From assembly GCA_013398275.1 (NCBI GenBank), contig VZSE01000441.1:1-64000 (forward strand): a stretch of DNA of 64,000 nucleotides. Direction: 5' to 3'. The translations under genes were made by a program, and so were the position numbers. This document shows positions 1 through 11,300 of this stretch, in pieces (within the stretch, counting starts at the first letter, position 1; each line of letters begins with the position of its first letter). The notes under the pieces were generated by a model. That model worked only from the letters and a program-made list of their open reading frames with translations, made no database searches and was not told the DNA's origin. Source of the DNA: Promerops cafer (Eukaryota; Chordata; Aves; Passeriformes; Nectariniidae).

Positions 1-3000
1 GAGTAGACAATCAGACTAAGAGAAAGGAAAGGTGAATGGCATGACTGACTCTTGCCATCCCACAGGCAAAAGGTTATAAGAATGAGTTCTAGAATTGCTA
101 CTACAAAGTAGCAAACAAACAATTTTTACCTTATTTAGATTAGGTGAAAATGTTACCTGATCAGATTATCTCCTATACAATAAAAGTACTTCATAAAAAT
201 GACTAAGCACATTCACCTACTCCGCACTATCAGCAAACAAATGTCTAAAATGTACAAATCCCCAAGAAATAGAGGACTTTGCTCTAATGCATGTGATGAA
301 TAGCACTTTAGCCAGGTGAAATCAACAGAATCTTGAGAAATGGAAGCTAACTCAAAGCCAGTATTCCAGCCTTTTCCCAACTACATGCAATTTTCCTGTT
401 AAATCATCTTCTCCTCACCTCTGTGAATTCTAGAAGCCTGACTTCTTCAACTTCGAAAACACAAGATTACACTTTTCCATTTTGTTTAGCTTTGACTAAT
501 GTAAAAACAAAGTATTGATGGAAGGAAGTACAGCAAATTCTGAGGAAGGACTTTTTCACTGAAGTTTCAAGATACCAAGGTAAATAGTTTTCAAAAAATA
601 AAATTACAAGGTTCATGAAAGACTGTTTAGGTGTTCTTCTGCAGGTATAGATGCTAAGCCACTTTTTTTTTTTTAAGCGGGTCTCATAAGATTTGCATAT
701 GGGTTTGTGAAAACACAAGCAGCCTTAATTACAAAATAGGCATTCCTGTCAGCCACTTCATATGGGGAGGGACAATTCAACTTACATGTGAAGCCTATTT
801 TCACTAAAGCAATCCATTTGTACTGGAGCAAAAATAAAGACAGCGCAAGTATGGCGTCTCAAAGCTATATTTTTTCCAACTAAAAAAATACTCAAGCACA
901 ATTACTAAAAAGAGAAGGAAAAAAACCAACCAACAACTAAACAAAGTGTACAACACTACTTAAAAGCAAACACTCTATGCAGTCAGTTACTGACAGCCAG
1001 TATTTCACTTACTAACACCACTTAATTCAGCTCCGTCAGTCTCCCACAGACCAAAGAGAAACAAAGCATTTAAGAGATGTGGGGTGAAGCTGTTGTGAGT
1101 TTGGACTCTGGATTGTAACTGTCCCTAACCATGTTCTCTCAGAGAACAACCTCTGGTTATTTATTCTCATCTATTCATTCTCATTCATTTCTACACAAGC
1201 TTTTGTGAAAGGAAACTCTTTCATCTCCTTTCCTTAGTTATTAGCTTGTAGCAACAGGAGGAACAATCAGAAGCCATTTCACAGGTTTGACAAAGAAAAA
1301 TGAAGTGCATTTTTTGTTGCTGAGCGAGCTCTACAAAGGACTAAGTACTACCAGAAACATTCTGAACACACACAGATATAACTATAAAGACAAAATAAGT
1401 TAAGTCCATCCCCTTATGTGAGCCTGAACATTTCTGCTGTCCAACTGTGGTATTTCATTTACAAATAAAAGGTCTTCAAGCACAGCTGTAAGTCCAGGTA
1501 AGAATTAGTTCTGTGATGACTCTCCTAATTCAAGATTGTTCTTTCCCTGCCAGGCTACTTAACGTGTAAAGCTTCTGCTTCCTCCTCTGCAGTCCACACT
1601 GCACCCTTTTCCTCTTACCTTACACTGGTTCAGGTGCTCATCAAATCCTGCTTAATAATCCGATTCAATTCATTACTGTACCTGAAAATTACCCAGCTAA
1701 AAGCAGGGTAAGTAACCTCTTCTGGATTAGCTCATGGAGAGATGAGGTCCACAATCACACAAAGAAAAAGTACAGTTACGTGTCTGGGAGCAGAGACCAG
1801 CAAGTGCTTCCCCTCTCTTTAGACAGGATCTGAGAGCTCAGCTTTAGATTACTCTGGCAGGTCAAGTCAAACACTATCAACAAAAACCTAAGAGAAATTA
1901 ACCTAAACTGCAAAGAAGACAGTGTAAAAGGTGAGGCAGAGGTTTTACAATACAGCAGGACATTGGCTGAGAAGGTTCCCACCTCACTTTGGGTTTGTGA
2001 CAAGATGGAACTGTTTATGGGGTCACAATGCAAAACAGATCAGGAAAACATTGTGCATGTTTGGGTTTGTTTTTCTTTTCAAAGACATAAAAAGTGGGAG
2101 CCTCCCCCCTAACCCGGTTGGGTTCACAACTGAGTGAACCATAACAGAACTATGAGCAGGAAATCTCTTGACCAGGTTTGGCTGTTGGGGATTTCTGATT
2201 TAATTACAGAACTGTTTAAGGTGCTTTATATTTAGCCAGACCTGAAAGATCACCACTACACCTCTCATGGCTCACTTCAGAACCATGCTTTGCTGGTAAA
2301 AGTATTTATGCTCCTACAGACCAAACTAGATCAGAAAACAGATTCAAAGAAAATAGTACTGGGTAAAGGAAGAGGAGAAGAGAGAATGTTCTCTGTATTA
2401 GTTTCATGATACAGCTCACTGTATGCTCCCACCAACGGCTGCTACTCCTGTCTGTGGCAGTTCAGAGTGAAAATGTTCACTGTCAGACACAACAATTCCT
2501 TAGGTTCACACTGCTACCAGTTACTATTTTATCATATAAATGGATGCCATCACAACTTTCACTCAAGAAAACCTTCAGTGGGAGCTTAACAGAATTATGT
2601 CAGGATGCTGCCGTCCCACTCCTTTCCTTCTCTTTATTACATAGCTTGATAATTTTCCACCACTGGTACAGACTCAGTGACTTGTGCTTCTTTCTGTCAA
2701 GTTAGCTTGGGGGCAGCTCAGTGGCCAGCTCACTCCTCAATCCCCCAGGTACCACTACAAGAGAAGCAGGGAGGTGGGGACAGAAGTGCACACCTGCAGC
2801 GATTCCAACTTAGATTGGCTGTCAGGATATGTTTACACAGGTGATGCAAACACATCCCAGCTCTTCTACCTACACCCTAATTTGCTGGAAATGTGCCAGC
2901 TGCAACTGAGGTGATATAACCAAGTCTAATTGCACACTCACACTAAGATACCTCACCTGCAGGATACTTTCTGAATACTCAGACTCCTTTAGCCTTGATA

Positions 3001-3189
3001 TTTTTTTTTTTAGTCTTGCTTCATTATGCAATGAAATCTCCTTGATCTTAAAGCACTGATTACGAAGGTGTCACCAACACACGTGCATTACACTTGCTAC
3101 TGCCAAAGACACAATGCTAGCCTCCCAGGCAAACACTAAGGCTTTTTATTCAGGTATCATAGGCATTGGAAAATGACAAAAATATGATA

Positions 3190-3811
3190 TTCAGGCTGTG
3201 TCCATGCCCTTCTATCCACGAGCACCAACCCTCTCACAGTATATTATGCCTCCAGATGCCACCACCCCCTATGTCTTTCCTCTGCCCTACTTGGCCCAGA
3301 TTCAACATATTCTCCCTGTCATGCCTTTCCCCCCTCAAACACCAGGCTCTCCCCAGCACACAACCCTCCAGCCCTTAAACCAAACGGCCCCACCACCATC
3401 CCTCTCCTCCCCAGCACCAGACTCCACACCAAAACACACTATTTGCGATTCTTTCCCTTCACTCCGGGGTCAGGCTGCCCCTTGACTTGCCTTCTGCCCT
3501 TTGCCTCCGACCGTAACCCTCTCCTCCCACCCCAGACAAGACTCCTTTCCTTAATATGCCTTATGTCCTTCCCCGCCACCCCAAGCCAGACTCCCCTCCC
3601 CATGGCACCGCTTGTGCCCTCCCCAAAAACATCCCTATGCCCTTCCCCCTCCGCTCAGGCCAGGCTCCCACCACGTCCTTTTACAGCCCCCTTCCGCCCC
3701 AGGCCAGGCTGCCCCTGCGCCCTAGTATCCACCCAAAGCCAGGCTCCCCCCTCTCCGATACGCCTCCTGCCCTTCTCCTCTCAGGCCAGGCCCCCCTTAG
3801 GCCGGGCTGCC
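3190..3811. repeat. C-rich degenerate minisatellite in TMEM135 intron 1
   Basis: The plus strand is strongly pyrimidine-biased and repeats a core close to CCAGRCTSCC near 3342, 3417, 3469, 3537, 3586, 3660, 3704, 3739 and 3786. Spacing is irregular, about 35 to 75 bases. Between cores lie similar 'CCCTTCCC' and 'TATGCC' pieces, as expected of an old, diverged tandem array. On the strand transcribed for TMEM135 the array is G-rich. Open frames across it are proline-rich low-complexity translations and are not credible proteins. Confidence 0.65.
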
Positions 3812-3841
3812 GCACATACACATACACACACCCACACCCAC
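3811..3841. repeat. CA/TG microsatellite abutting the TMEM135 splice donor
   Basis: The plus strand reads as an imperfect CA/CCCA repeat. On the minus strand it starts with the donor GTGGGT itself and continues as GTGGG, then TG and TATG units. The repeat therefore touches the exon 1 boundary with no spacer. Confidence 0.8.
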
Positions 3842-3982
3842 CAGGTAGAGGGTGCCGTAGATGCGGAGGGACTCTGCTAGGGCGCTCTGGGTGACGTGCA
3901 GCACAGCCCAGGTGCACCGCGGGTGCCAGGTGTGCCCGATCTCGTAGCAGCTGTGGGGGATGGACTTGCTCAGTGCCGCCAT
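3842..3982 (-). CDS. TMEM135: TMEM135 first coding exon (transmembrane protein 135), partial gene
   Basis: The minus-strand translation starts MAALSKSIPH, then SCYEIGHTWHP, and ends ESLRIYGTLYL: 47 codons. This matches the start of vertebrate TMEM135 as I know it, including the 47-residue length to the exon 1 end. TMEM135 is a multi-pass membrane protein linked to peroxisomes and mitochondria, with roles in lipid handling and mitochondrial dynamics. The conserved Cys-Tyr-Glu-Ile-Gly-His-Thr-Trp-His block is intact. The ATG (minus strand, 3982-3980) is preceded by AAAG and followed by G, a good Kozak context. An in-frame ATG at 4039 would add 19 Arg/Ala-rich residues absent from the known protein, so I treat that stretch as 5' UTR. 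The exon ends on a codon boundary at CTG, followed by the donor GTGGGT. Middle residues (about 23-35) differ from the mammalian form. Later exons lie left of the window. Confidence 0.93.
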
Positions 3983-4157
3983 CTTTGCAGCGCGCGCGCG
4001 GAGGGAGGGGGCGCGGGGCGCGCGCGGCCGCCGCGTCACCGCCGGTGCCGGGGGAAGAGGTCGCGCGGGGCGCTGCGCGCGCCGGGGTTACTCGCGGGCA
4101 CAGCCGCTCTTCCCACGCCCCCCGANGAGGCCGGGCGGAGCGGGGCGACGCTGAGGG

Positions 4158-4234
4158 CGGGTGTGTCCCCCGTGTGTGTCCCCGGTGTGTGACCCCCGTG
4201 TGTCCTGGGTGTGTCCCGTGTTCTGTCACACACC
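4158..4234. repeat. Imperfect GTGTGTCCC repeat upstream of TMEM135
   Basis: Several GTGTG-TCCC-type units of about 10-18 bases follow one another within the promoter island, with variants such as GTGTGTGACCCCC and GTGTCCTGG. It looks like a short, diverged minisatellite. Confidence 0.65.
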
Positions 4235-4775
4235 CGTCGCGGTACGGGCACTTATGTGCCTGTACGTAGCTATGTTTCTGTACTTGGTGTGGTCAAAATC
4301 GCAGCCGTACGGATTTTGGGATGTCTGCGGCGAGAGCCGCTCGCACGACTCGGCTGATTCTGGTCGTGGTGGTGAGAGGTTTCAGGGTAGGGCAAGGGGT
4401 CTCCGCTGAGCTCAGAATTAAAGGTCATCTCGCAGTTTGCTCGCCGCCTGTGACGGCAGCAACATCCCCTTCAGCTCGCTCCACCCGTGCAGCCCTGTTC
4501 CTTCTGGTTTTCATGTCATCCCGCTTCTCGTGAGCCCCTGGATAATGTCAAACACTCTGTTTCCTGTCTTAATTGGTGTGGCCTCCTCGCAGACTTAAAA
4601 GTCTGACTCCTGTGGTTAGAGTGTTTGGAGACTGACCGGAGAGTTTTGTAAACTTGCTGGGAAGTAGATTGGCCTGTGCGTGAGTCCTCGTGCAGAACTG
4701 TGTATTAAGTGCAAAGTCTTCCTAAAAAGAAACTCTTTAATTATGAACACAGTGATACCACAAAAGTGAAAAAAT

Positions 4776-4803
4776 GCACACATGCACACACACACACACA
4801 CAA
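4776..4803. repeat. (CA)n microsatellite
   Basis: An ACACATGCACAC lead-in is followed by an uninterrupted CA run ending at about 4803. Confidence 0.85.
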
Positions 4804-4904
4804 CGCCTCGCATGTCCCCAGTGTCCCATCACCCCACAGCTGACCGGCGTAGGGAGTGGCTCCCAGTGCCTCAGCAGCAGGCGGGATGGCTGGCCAGGGG
4901 GATG

Positions 4905-5335
4905 ATTAATTTAGGTTTAAAGGGGCCACTGGAGGTCATCTCATCCAAGATCCCTCCTTAAGCAGCATCCCCCAAAGCACATCACTCAGGATTGTGTCCA
5001 GGCAGCTTTTGGATATCTTCAAAGTGAGGGACACTCCACAACTTCTCTGGGCAGCCTTTTCCAGTGCTTGGTCACCTACACAGTACAGAAGTTCTTCCTC
5101 ATTTTCAGGTGGAACTACCTGTGCATCAGTTTCTGCCCATTGCCTCATGTCCTCTTGCTTGGTACCACCAAGAAGAGCCTGGCACCATCCTCTTGACACT
5201 CTTCCTTCTATAGATACGGGTAGACATTGGTGACGTCCCCTCTTAGTATTCTCCAGGCTAAAGAGCCCCAGGTCCCTCAGCCTTTCCTCATATGAAAAGA
5301 TGTTTCAGTCCCCTAATCACCTTTGGACATGATGG
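4905..5335 (-). mobile_element. CR1 LINE fragment, 3' part, antisense
   Basis: Read on the plus strand this is the reverse complement of a CR1 3' end. It has GGAGGTCATCT..., then the 'dead' order of phrases for the C-terminal reverse-transcriptase region and 3' UTR: CTTCTCTGGGCAGCC, TTCCTCATTTTCAGG, and CCAGGCTAAAGAGCCCCAG. It is diverged and has no intact reading frame. CR1 copies are normally 5'-truncated, as here. Confidence 0.75.
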
Positions 5336-8300
5336 AGTTTTTACAAAACCATGAAGGCAATGACTGATGACACAGTTGCAGCTCAATTGCAAAACTGGCA
5401 TCTGGATCCAGCTTGAAATTTTGCTAATTTAGGGACTAAAGGGGCAGTGTGTATCAGGACCTGAGGATTTTACTTGTGTCTCTGTTAAATAACAGTTCAC
5501 AAACTCTCTGTCCTGATGAAGCAAGTACACTCTCTGTCTCCTGTGCTGAGGTCAAGTCAAGAAGAGATTGTTTCAAGACCTAGGTGGGACATACGTCCTG
5601 AAGTCCATAGGAAGATTTGCAAATTAACCTGCAGTGAAATGCAGACTTAGAACAGATCCACAGCAAGAAAATTCCATCTTCTTACAGCCTGGCTCCAAAT
5701 AGTCCTGTTGAGGAGTTCACCTCGCTGATCAGACTCGAGACTCGAGACCATCCTCTACCACTCCCGAAAAGATAGAGCCAATTTTTCACTGATTTTGCAA
5801 ACTCATTTCCTGTTCTTCCAAAGGGGCTTGCTGTGAGTGCAAAAACATACTTGCATTTCAATTTTAGCACCCGTAGATGGGTAGGTTGAATGGTTCACAG
5901 AACTTGGGGCCACTGAGAGACTATTTGCAGACTCACAACAAATCTGCAGTAGATCTTTGGCCTAAATAGTTCAATTATGCTATTTCAGTCAAGCGTATCT
6001 GAAAAACCAACCTTCTTCATGCAGAACTCTGTCTATGACAGTTTGTATTTAAAATATAGTAGAAGGCCCTAGAGATAACTTTAAATTCAGCTTCAGTGCT
6101 GGGGTACAGCTCCACTGCAGCTGCGGCTCAGGGAGTGAATATTGCTGTGTGCTGACCCTCGCAGGGAAGAAGCCTTGGCAATATAACCTGCTGCAGTGTT
6201 TTCTGGACTTTGGCTTGGACCTAGTGCCTTGCTTGCTGTTTTTGTAGTACTCTGTAAAACACTGCTTGCGGGCAGAAAAGGCAATTATTGCCTAAGTTAT
6301 GGATTCTGGCTCTCTTTGCTTGCATGTTTTGGCTTTGATAATACTCTGGGCTTAAGGCCTGCTTGCTGCCTTGTATTTGTAGGCAGAGAGCTGTGGCACA
6401 TACAATAGTAATTGCACAAGCTAATGATTTCGCATCTGAAACACGTTTTTGCAGACAGTCCTAATTTTGGGACCACTCGCCCAGCTCAAGTTAAGCAAAA
6501 TTGGCAGAGGAGGATCCAACACGATACTTTGTTCATTTGTGCAGCACCCCTTGTCAGGCTGAAGAGTTGCCTGCTCAGAACTGAAGGCTTTTGCATGTGT
6601 CCTGTTGAGTCAGCTGAGGAAGATTCTGAAGATGCACTGACAAAGAAAGCAGCGCAGTCCTGACCTTGCTCCGGGCCCTTTTCCATGGGGTTGCATTACT
6701 CTGAGAAGAAGCCCTGGGGGTGAAGCCACATAGGAATACCACTGATGGTCCAATTGGCAGGCTACTCTGTCCTGGGAAACATACCCTTGATTAGAATAGG
6801 GACAAAAAAGTCTCAGAAAAGGATGGAATCTCATGAATTAAAATAAAACATTGAAGACCTTTACTTTTGCCCCATGACTACCCACGATTTTCAGGAATGC
6901 TCCTTGTTGCATGAACAAGGCTCTATACTGGGAATAGTAGGGTATGTCCATAATGTTGCTTAAACAAACACTAGTGGTGAATCCTGTGGCATAAAGCCAA
7001 GTGATGTGGCACACACGGTTCAGAGCTTGCCTTGTAATATCCAGGTGCCTTGGAGAGAACTACCCAGAGTAGTACAGAAACCAAAGCCAGGGAGAGAGCT
7101 AATTGCTAAGCAACATGAATGGTGGGGGAGTTGAGACTGCTCAGCTTGGTCCCTGGTCCTTGTTGACGTAACAGAGTCAAATACACCAATGTGTCTGAAT
7201 AAAAATGTAGGCTGACAAAAATATGAGCCTCATTAGACGAAGACAGCAATGATGTCCCGGGCTCCACGCCTTGTGTCACAGAAGGGAGTGATGTGGCAGC
7301 ATCTCATTGCATTGAGACTCTGTTCCTGTTGCCCATGTTAACACACTGCAGCTTTCAGTACAAGCCCCTGGCCAGACTCACTCTTTAACAAGGTACCTGA
7401 ACTGATGGACAGCACTGAAATCCTTTAGTTTACGCATGCAGATGATAACTGATTATATTAGGGAGGTAGATGGCTTGGGTAGCAATTGCTGAATGAAGTA
7501 GTCACTTCATTTCCAGGTTTTAGTGGGTCTCACAGTTTGGAACATTCTCTGCTGCTATCGTCAGCATCTGCTAAGTCTGGTAACTACTAATAAATTACAT
7601 ATCTCATCCCATGAGAGTAACTGGAGGTGTGAAGATTTTTCTCTTGCCTTCACACTCAGAAGTTATCAGCGTTAGAAAGTGGCCTAGCTTGGAATCCAAG
7701 GCAGAGCATTTAACTAATTAGAACAAAATCAAGCAGAAAAAAATAAACTGAGGAAAAAAACCAACCAGGGGACTTGACTTTTCAGGAGGCTCTGCCTTCC
7801 AAAGGCATTGGGATCTGGGAAATCTTCTTTCTAAATATTTTTAAATATCAGAACAATCTGGAAACATTTTAACTTGGAAGAAATGTTATGCTTTGCCCTC
7901 TCCATTCCCTCCTGTTGCTTTCCAGCTTGTGTGCTTTTTTTTTTTTTTTTTTGCTGTTTGTTTTCTCCCTTGGGACAAGGGATCCAACTTTTCCCTGCTA
8001 CTCATGCTGTTCTCAGTGCCTGCATTTCGGTTCTGGAAGTAACTTCTCTTGTCTGATAAGAACTGCTCTCTCCACCAGTAGGGTTTTTTTTCACTCACTA
8101 GTTTTCCTGCTTTTCCCATTCTTCTACTCTCATTGTTATTATCCCTCAGTTTTTTCTCCTGCCATGTGTGCAATTGTCTCATGCCTCCATCATAAAATTT
8201 ATGAAATCCAGACTGAAAAATATTCTGCTGCTAAAAAAGCTAGGGATTAAATTCATTCTTCACCTCAGGTCAGTGGTAATGATGTGTACATGCAGGTATC

Positions 8301-11300
8301 TGCTTCCTTCAGTAAACTGCATAGGAACTTGGAGATACTGCTCCAATCTCCATTTCTTCTCAAAATACAGGACAAATGGTGGGTAAAATATATTATTAGT
8401 TTTGCTTAGAAATAAACCACAATCTTGTAACATATGTCACTAATACATGAAATGGCTGTATTGAATGGGAGTGCATGGCCATTAATTGAGTGGATTTACT
8501 TTCCTTCAAGAAAAAAAGGGGCCCTTTAAGAACTACTTTTCACCCTTGTGCCTGAAACTACTTATGCTTTTCACTTAACCCATTTTGCATTATCTGAAGA
8601 GAGATTCTCTTCTGGCTTGCAACCATGAATGCTACTTATTCATTTTTTAGCAGGGGATAAGCTCAAAATACCCTTCTGTTTGCTGATATTTCAAGGTAAA
8701 GGAATTATCTGGAAGTTTTCCCATTTTCCAAGATGTAGTAATGTCCAAACTAAATATGGGATGGACTGTGGGATAATACCCTGTGAACACTTTATTACAC
8801 ACAATAATATCCCCATGTTTATACAAATACAGATTTTTTTCCCAGACATAAATTTTGCAGTCTTTCTTACAGAGATACCAAGGATTATACTAAGAAAACA
8901 AAATCATAACATTCACCACACTGACTCTGTGGACCAAACCAAGAGATGACATACTGAGCCATTTTCATGTTATTGGCATCTGTTGAATTGTACTTCAACT
9001 GTATTTAGCCTATAGTGTTGCTGTTCCTGGAGACACTGATTTCTTCTTTCTAAATCAGGTGACAGAACTGGTCATTAAAGGCTAAATTAAGCCACTGCTT
9101 TCACTACAGAAGGAATGAGAGGTGGTGCATGTGGGTGCACCTTCCCAAGAGCAGCCCAAAACAGCAGCTGTGACCCTGCTGCTTCTTCGCCGCTCTCCTG
9201 CTTTCCAGGAAAGTGCTTTCTGTAGTTCTGGAAAGAATGCAAAAATCAGTCTTGCATCATCCAGGTATCTCAGCGTACTCCTGTGCTTGAAACTCCCTTG
9301 TCCAGTCCCCTACCTTTGTTTGACTGAAACCACTGCAACACAGCTTTACACCACCCAAACAGACTTAAATCTTTTCTGGTGCTATCAAAACATACGGCTG
9401 CCTGTGCCCTACAGTCACAGTGCTGTGCCTGGAGTTCATGCCCTTCCTCTGCCATCCTCTTGTCTTGCTGTTCACCAAATTGAGCAGCCAGGAATGACCT
9501 GTCCCACAGCGCTTCGATGTCCTTCATTTCTGCCTACCAGGTGGGGGCAGCAGCCTTCAAACATGCAGGTGATAATCACCTTTCCAAGACCATGGCTGGG
9601 AGCAGCTGGGATTCCACGCTGCTGCACACAGGGAGCTCAGGGACAGCATCAGACGAGTCTCCACTCCTAAAGAGCTCCAAGAACTGAAGTAGAGCACGGC
9701 ACCTCTACTTTCTGTGACACCTGACAGCTAATTCATTCTCTGGCACTTTTTTGGGGCCTTTTGAATGGTATCTGAGATCAATATGCTGTAGAGACATCTG
9801 GCCCTAAGTAGGATAGATACCAGCCAGTCATTGTCATTTGCCTGTAGGAGCAGCAGTGAGCGGTGGGCTGCTCTTCAGCAGCGTCAATGCCAAGGAACTT
9901 TCAGAAAATAGAAGAGAAAAAGGAGACAGGAGTGAATGATGACATCCTCAAACAAAAACTTTTGTTTGCCACTCCCAACTTTTTTGAGGTCATTATTGAG
10001 ACTTTATTTATTTGTCAAACACAAGCATTTTTCAGTCATGACCTTAAGAAAATACTCAGAAGGTGCTTTTTTTTTTTTTTTTCTTTTGGAGTTTCTAGTG
10101 TGCTTAAAGCTTCTGTAATAAAACTGTCTGTCCATCAAGTTGGGCTGCTGAGGCCACAGACAGAAATGTAATTATTCTAAAGCAACTGAGCACCCAACAG
10201 CTCCTTTGAAAATTAATGATAGCTTCTAGGAACTCAGCACTTTTGAAAAGGCTTTCCATTTAAGCCTGATTTTCTTTTTTTTCCAGAAGAATAATGAACA
10301 GTAAATTTCAGCTATGTAGTTGTCAAATGCTCATGTTGAAATAGCCTCAGGACTCTGATCACTTGTGCTGCCAGCACTTGGATGTCACAGCAGTAGAATT
10401 CAACAGCCTAAGTAGCAGCTGCTGAACTACTTCATTTTTCAGGTTTATATTTTCAAATAGGCAGTGATTTTATGTTATCCTGGGTTTATAAACTATACTG
10501 TCCTTCAGCAGGACTGTGGATGTCCAAAGCTGTGAGCAGAGTGAGTGGCCCAGAGGAGGCTCTTTGAGGCAAGCTTCTCCCTTTGCCTTTATTTTCCAAC
10601 TTTGCTGCCAGTCATCTTGAAAGTGCTTTAAATTGCAAATTAAAGAAACAACACACCCATGATTACTATTAGATTTTGAAATACTGTGTTTTGGTGGGCA
10701 GATGTAGCTTTAGACGTCCACATTTGGACCTTCTGTCAAAAATCGAGGCAGTGTAAAAAACAATTGTGGATTTGATGGGACTGCAACATCAGACTCTTGT
10801 TTGGTTGCTTCCTCTCTGCTGGACCAAGGTTTGTCAGTGTATATGAACAAGAATCAAGGAAATGAGTTGAAGCAAACTAGCTAAAACCCTCAGAAGTTTT
10901 TAAACATAGAAGCATTCAGAGAACAAAACATTCTTTTCAGCACCTCTGGCTCAGTCCTAGAAGCCATTTCTAACTTTTCTGCTCAATAGGTTGAGAAAGT
11001 CACTAAGGCATAGCAACATCGCAGTGTCCCTGGAAAAAAAGCACCAAAGAGCCTTGAGAAAACTCTGAATAATGCAGAAAGCAAGAACAAATGTTTTATA
11101 TATGTGGTATTGTTAAAACTCTCAAGCAGCATAAATACAATAAACAATAGCAAAGAATAGGATATTTCCGTTTGTTTCCCCACACTTGAGATGACCTAAC
11201 CTACCTCAAGCATGGTTCCACTTTGGGACTTGTGAGTTATTTGATCAGTCCACACTTGTGAAAATAAACACTGTTATTCTACTGTTTTACATTCTTTCGT

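Larger units (their letters stand above)
1..3841 (-). other. TMEM135: TMEM135 intron 1 (partial, continues off the left edge)
   Basis: This stretch lies directly downstream of the TMEM135 exon 1 donor on the minus strand, so it is the start of intron 1. I looked for TMEM135 exon 2 (which should continue the first membrane segment) in the minus-strand translations and saw no match, so exon 2 lies beyond base 1. From 1 to about 3190 the sequence is unique and AT-rich, with only short homopolymers (T runs near 663 and 3001). From 3190 onward it becomes C-rich and repetitive (separate entry). No other gene is supported. Confidence 0.8.
3790..4480. promoter_or_regulatory. CpG island: TMEM135 promoter, possibly bidirectional
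   Basis: The interval is abruptly GC- and CpG-rich compared with the AT-rich flanks, including a dense GCGCGC stretch near 3990-4030. It spans the TMEM135 start codon and continues about 500 bases upstream. There is no clear TATA box. One base is unresolved (N at 4126). The island extends well past the gene's start on the far side, which is compatible with a divergent noncoding start, but no transcript is shown by sequence alone. Confidence 0.8.

Noticed and set aside
3443..3894. Overlapping proline-rich open frames of 112-145 codons
   Set aside because: They arise because C-rich repeats lack stop codons. Two frames overlap, which fits low-complexity DNA better than a gene.
3983..4039. N-terminal extension of the TMEM135 frame from an ATG at 4039
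   Set aside because: The 19 added residues are Arg/Ala/Pro-rich products of the CpG island, and known TMEM135 begins at MAALSK. The inner ATG also has a better Kozak context.
9122..9670. 182-codon open frame on the plus strand
   Set aside because: It shows no recognisable domain and no codon pattern suggesting selection. With roughly 6000 stop-to-stop intervals in six frames, about one of this length is expected by chance.
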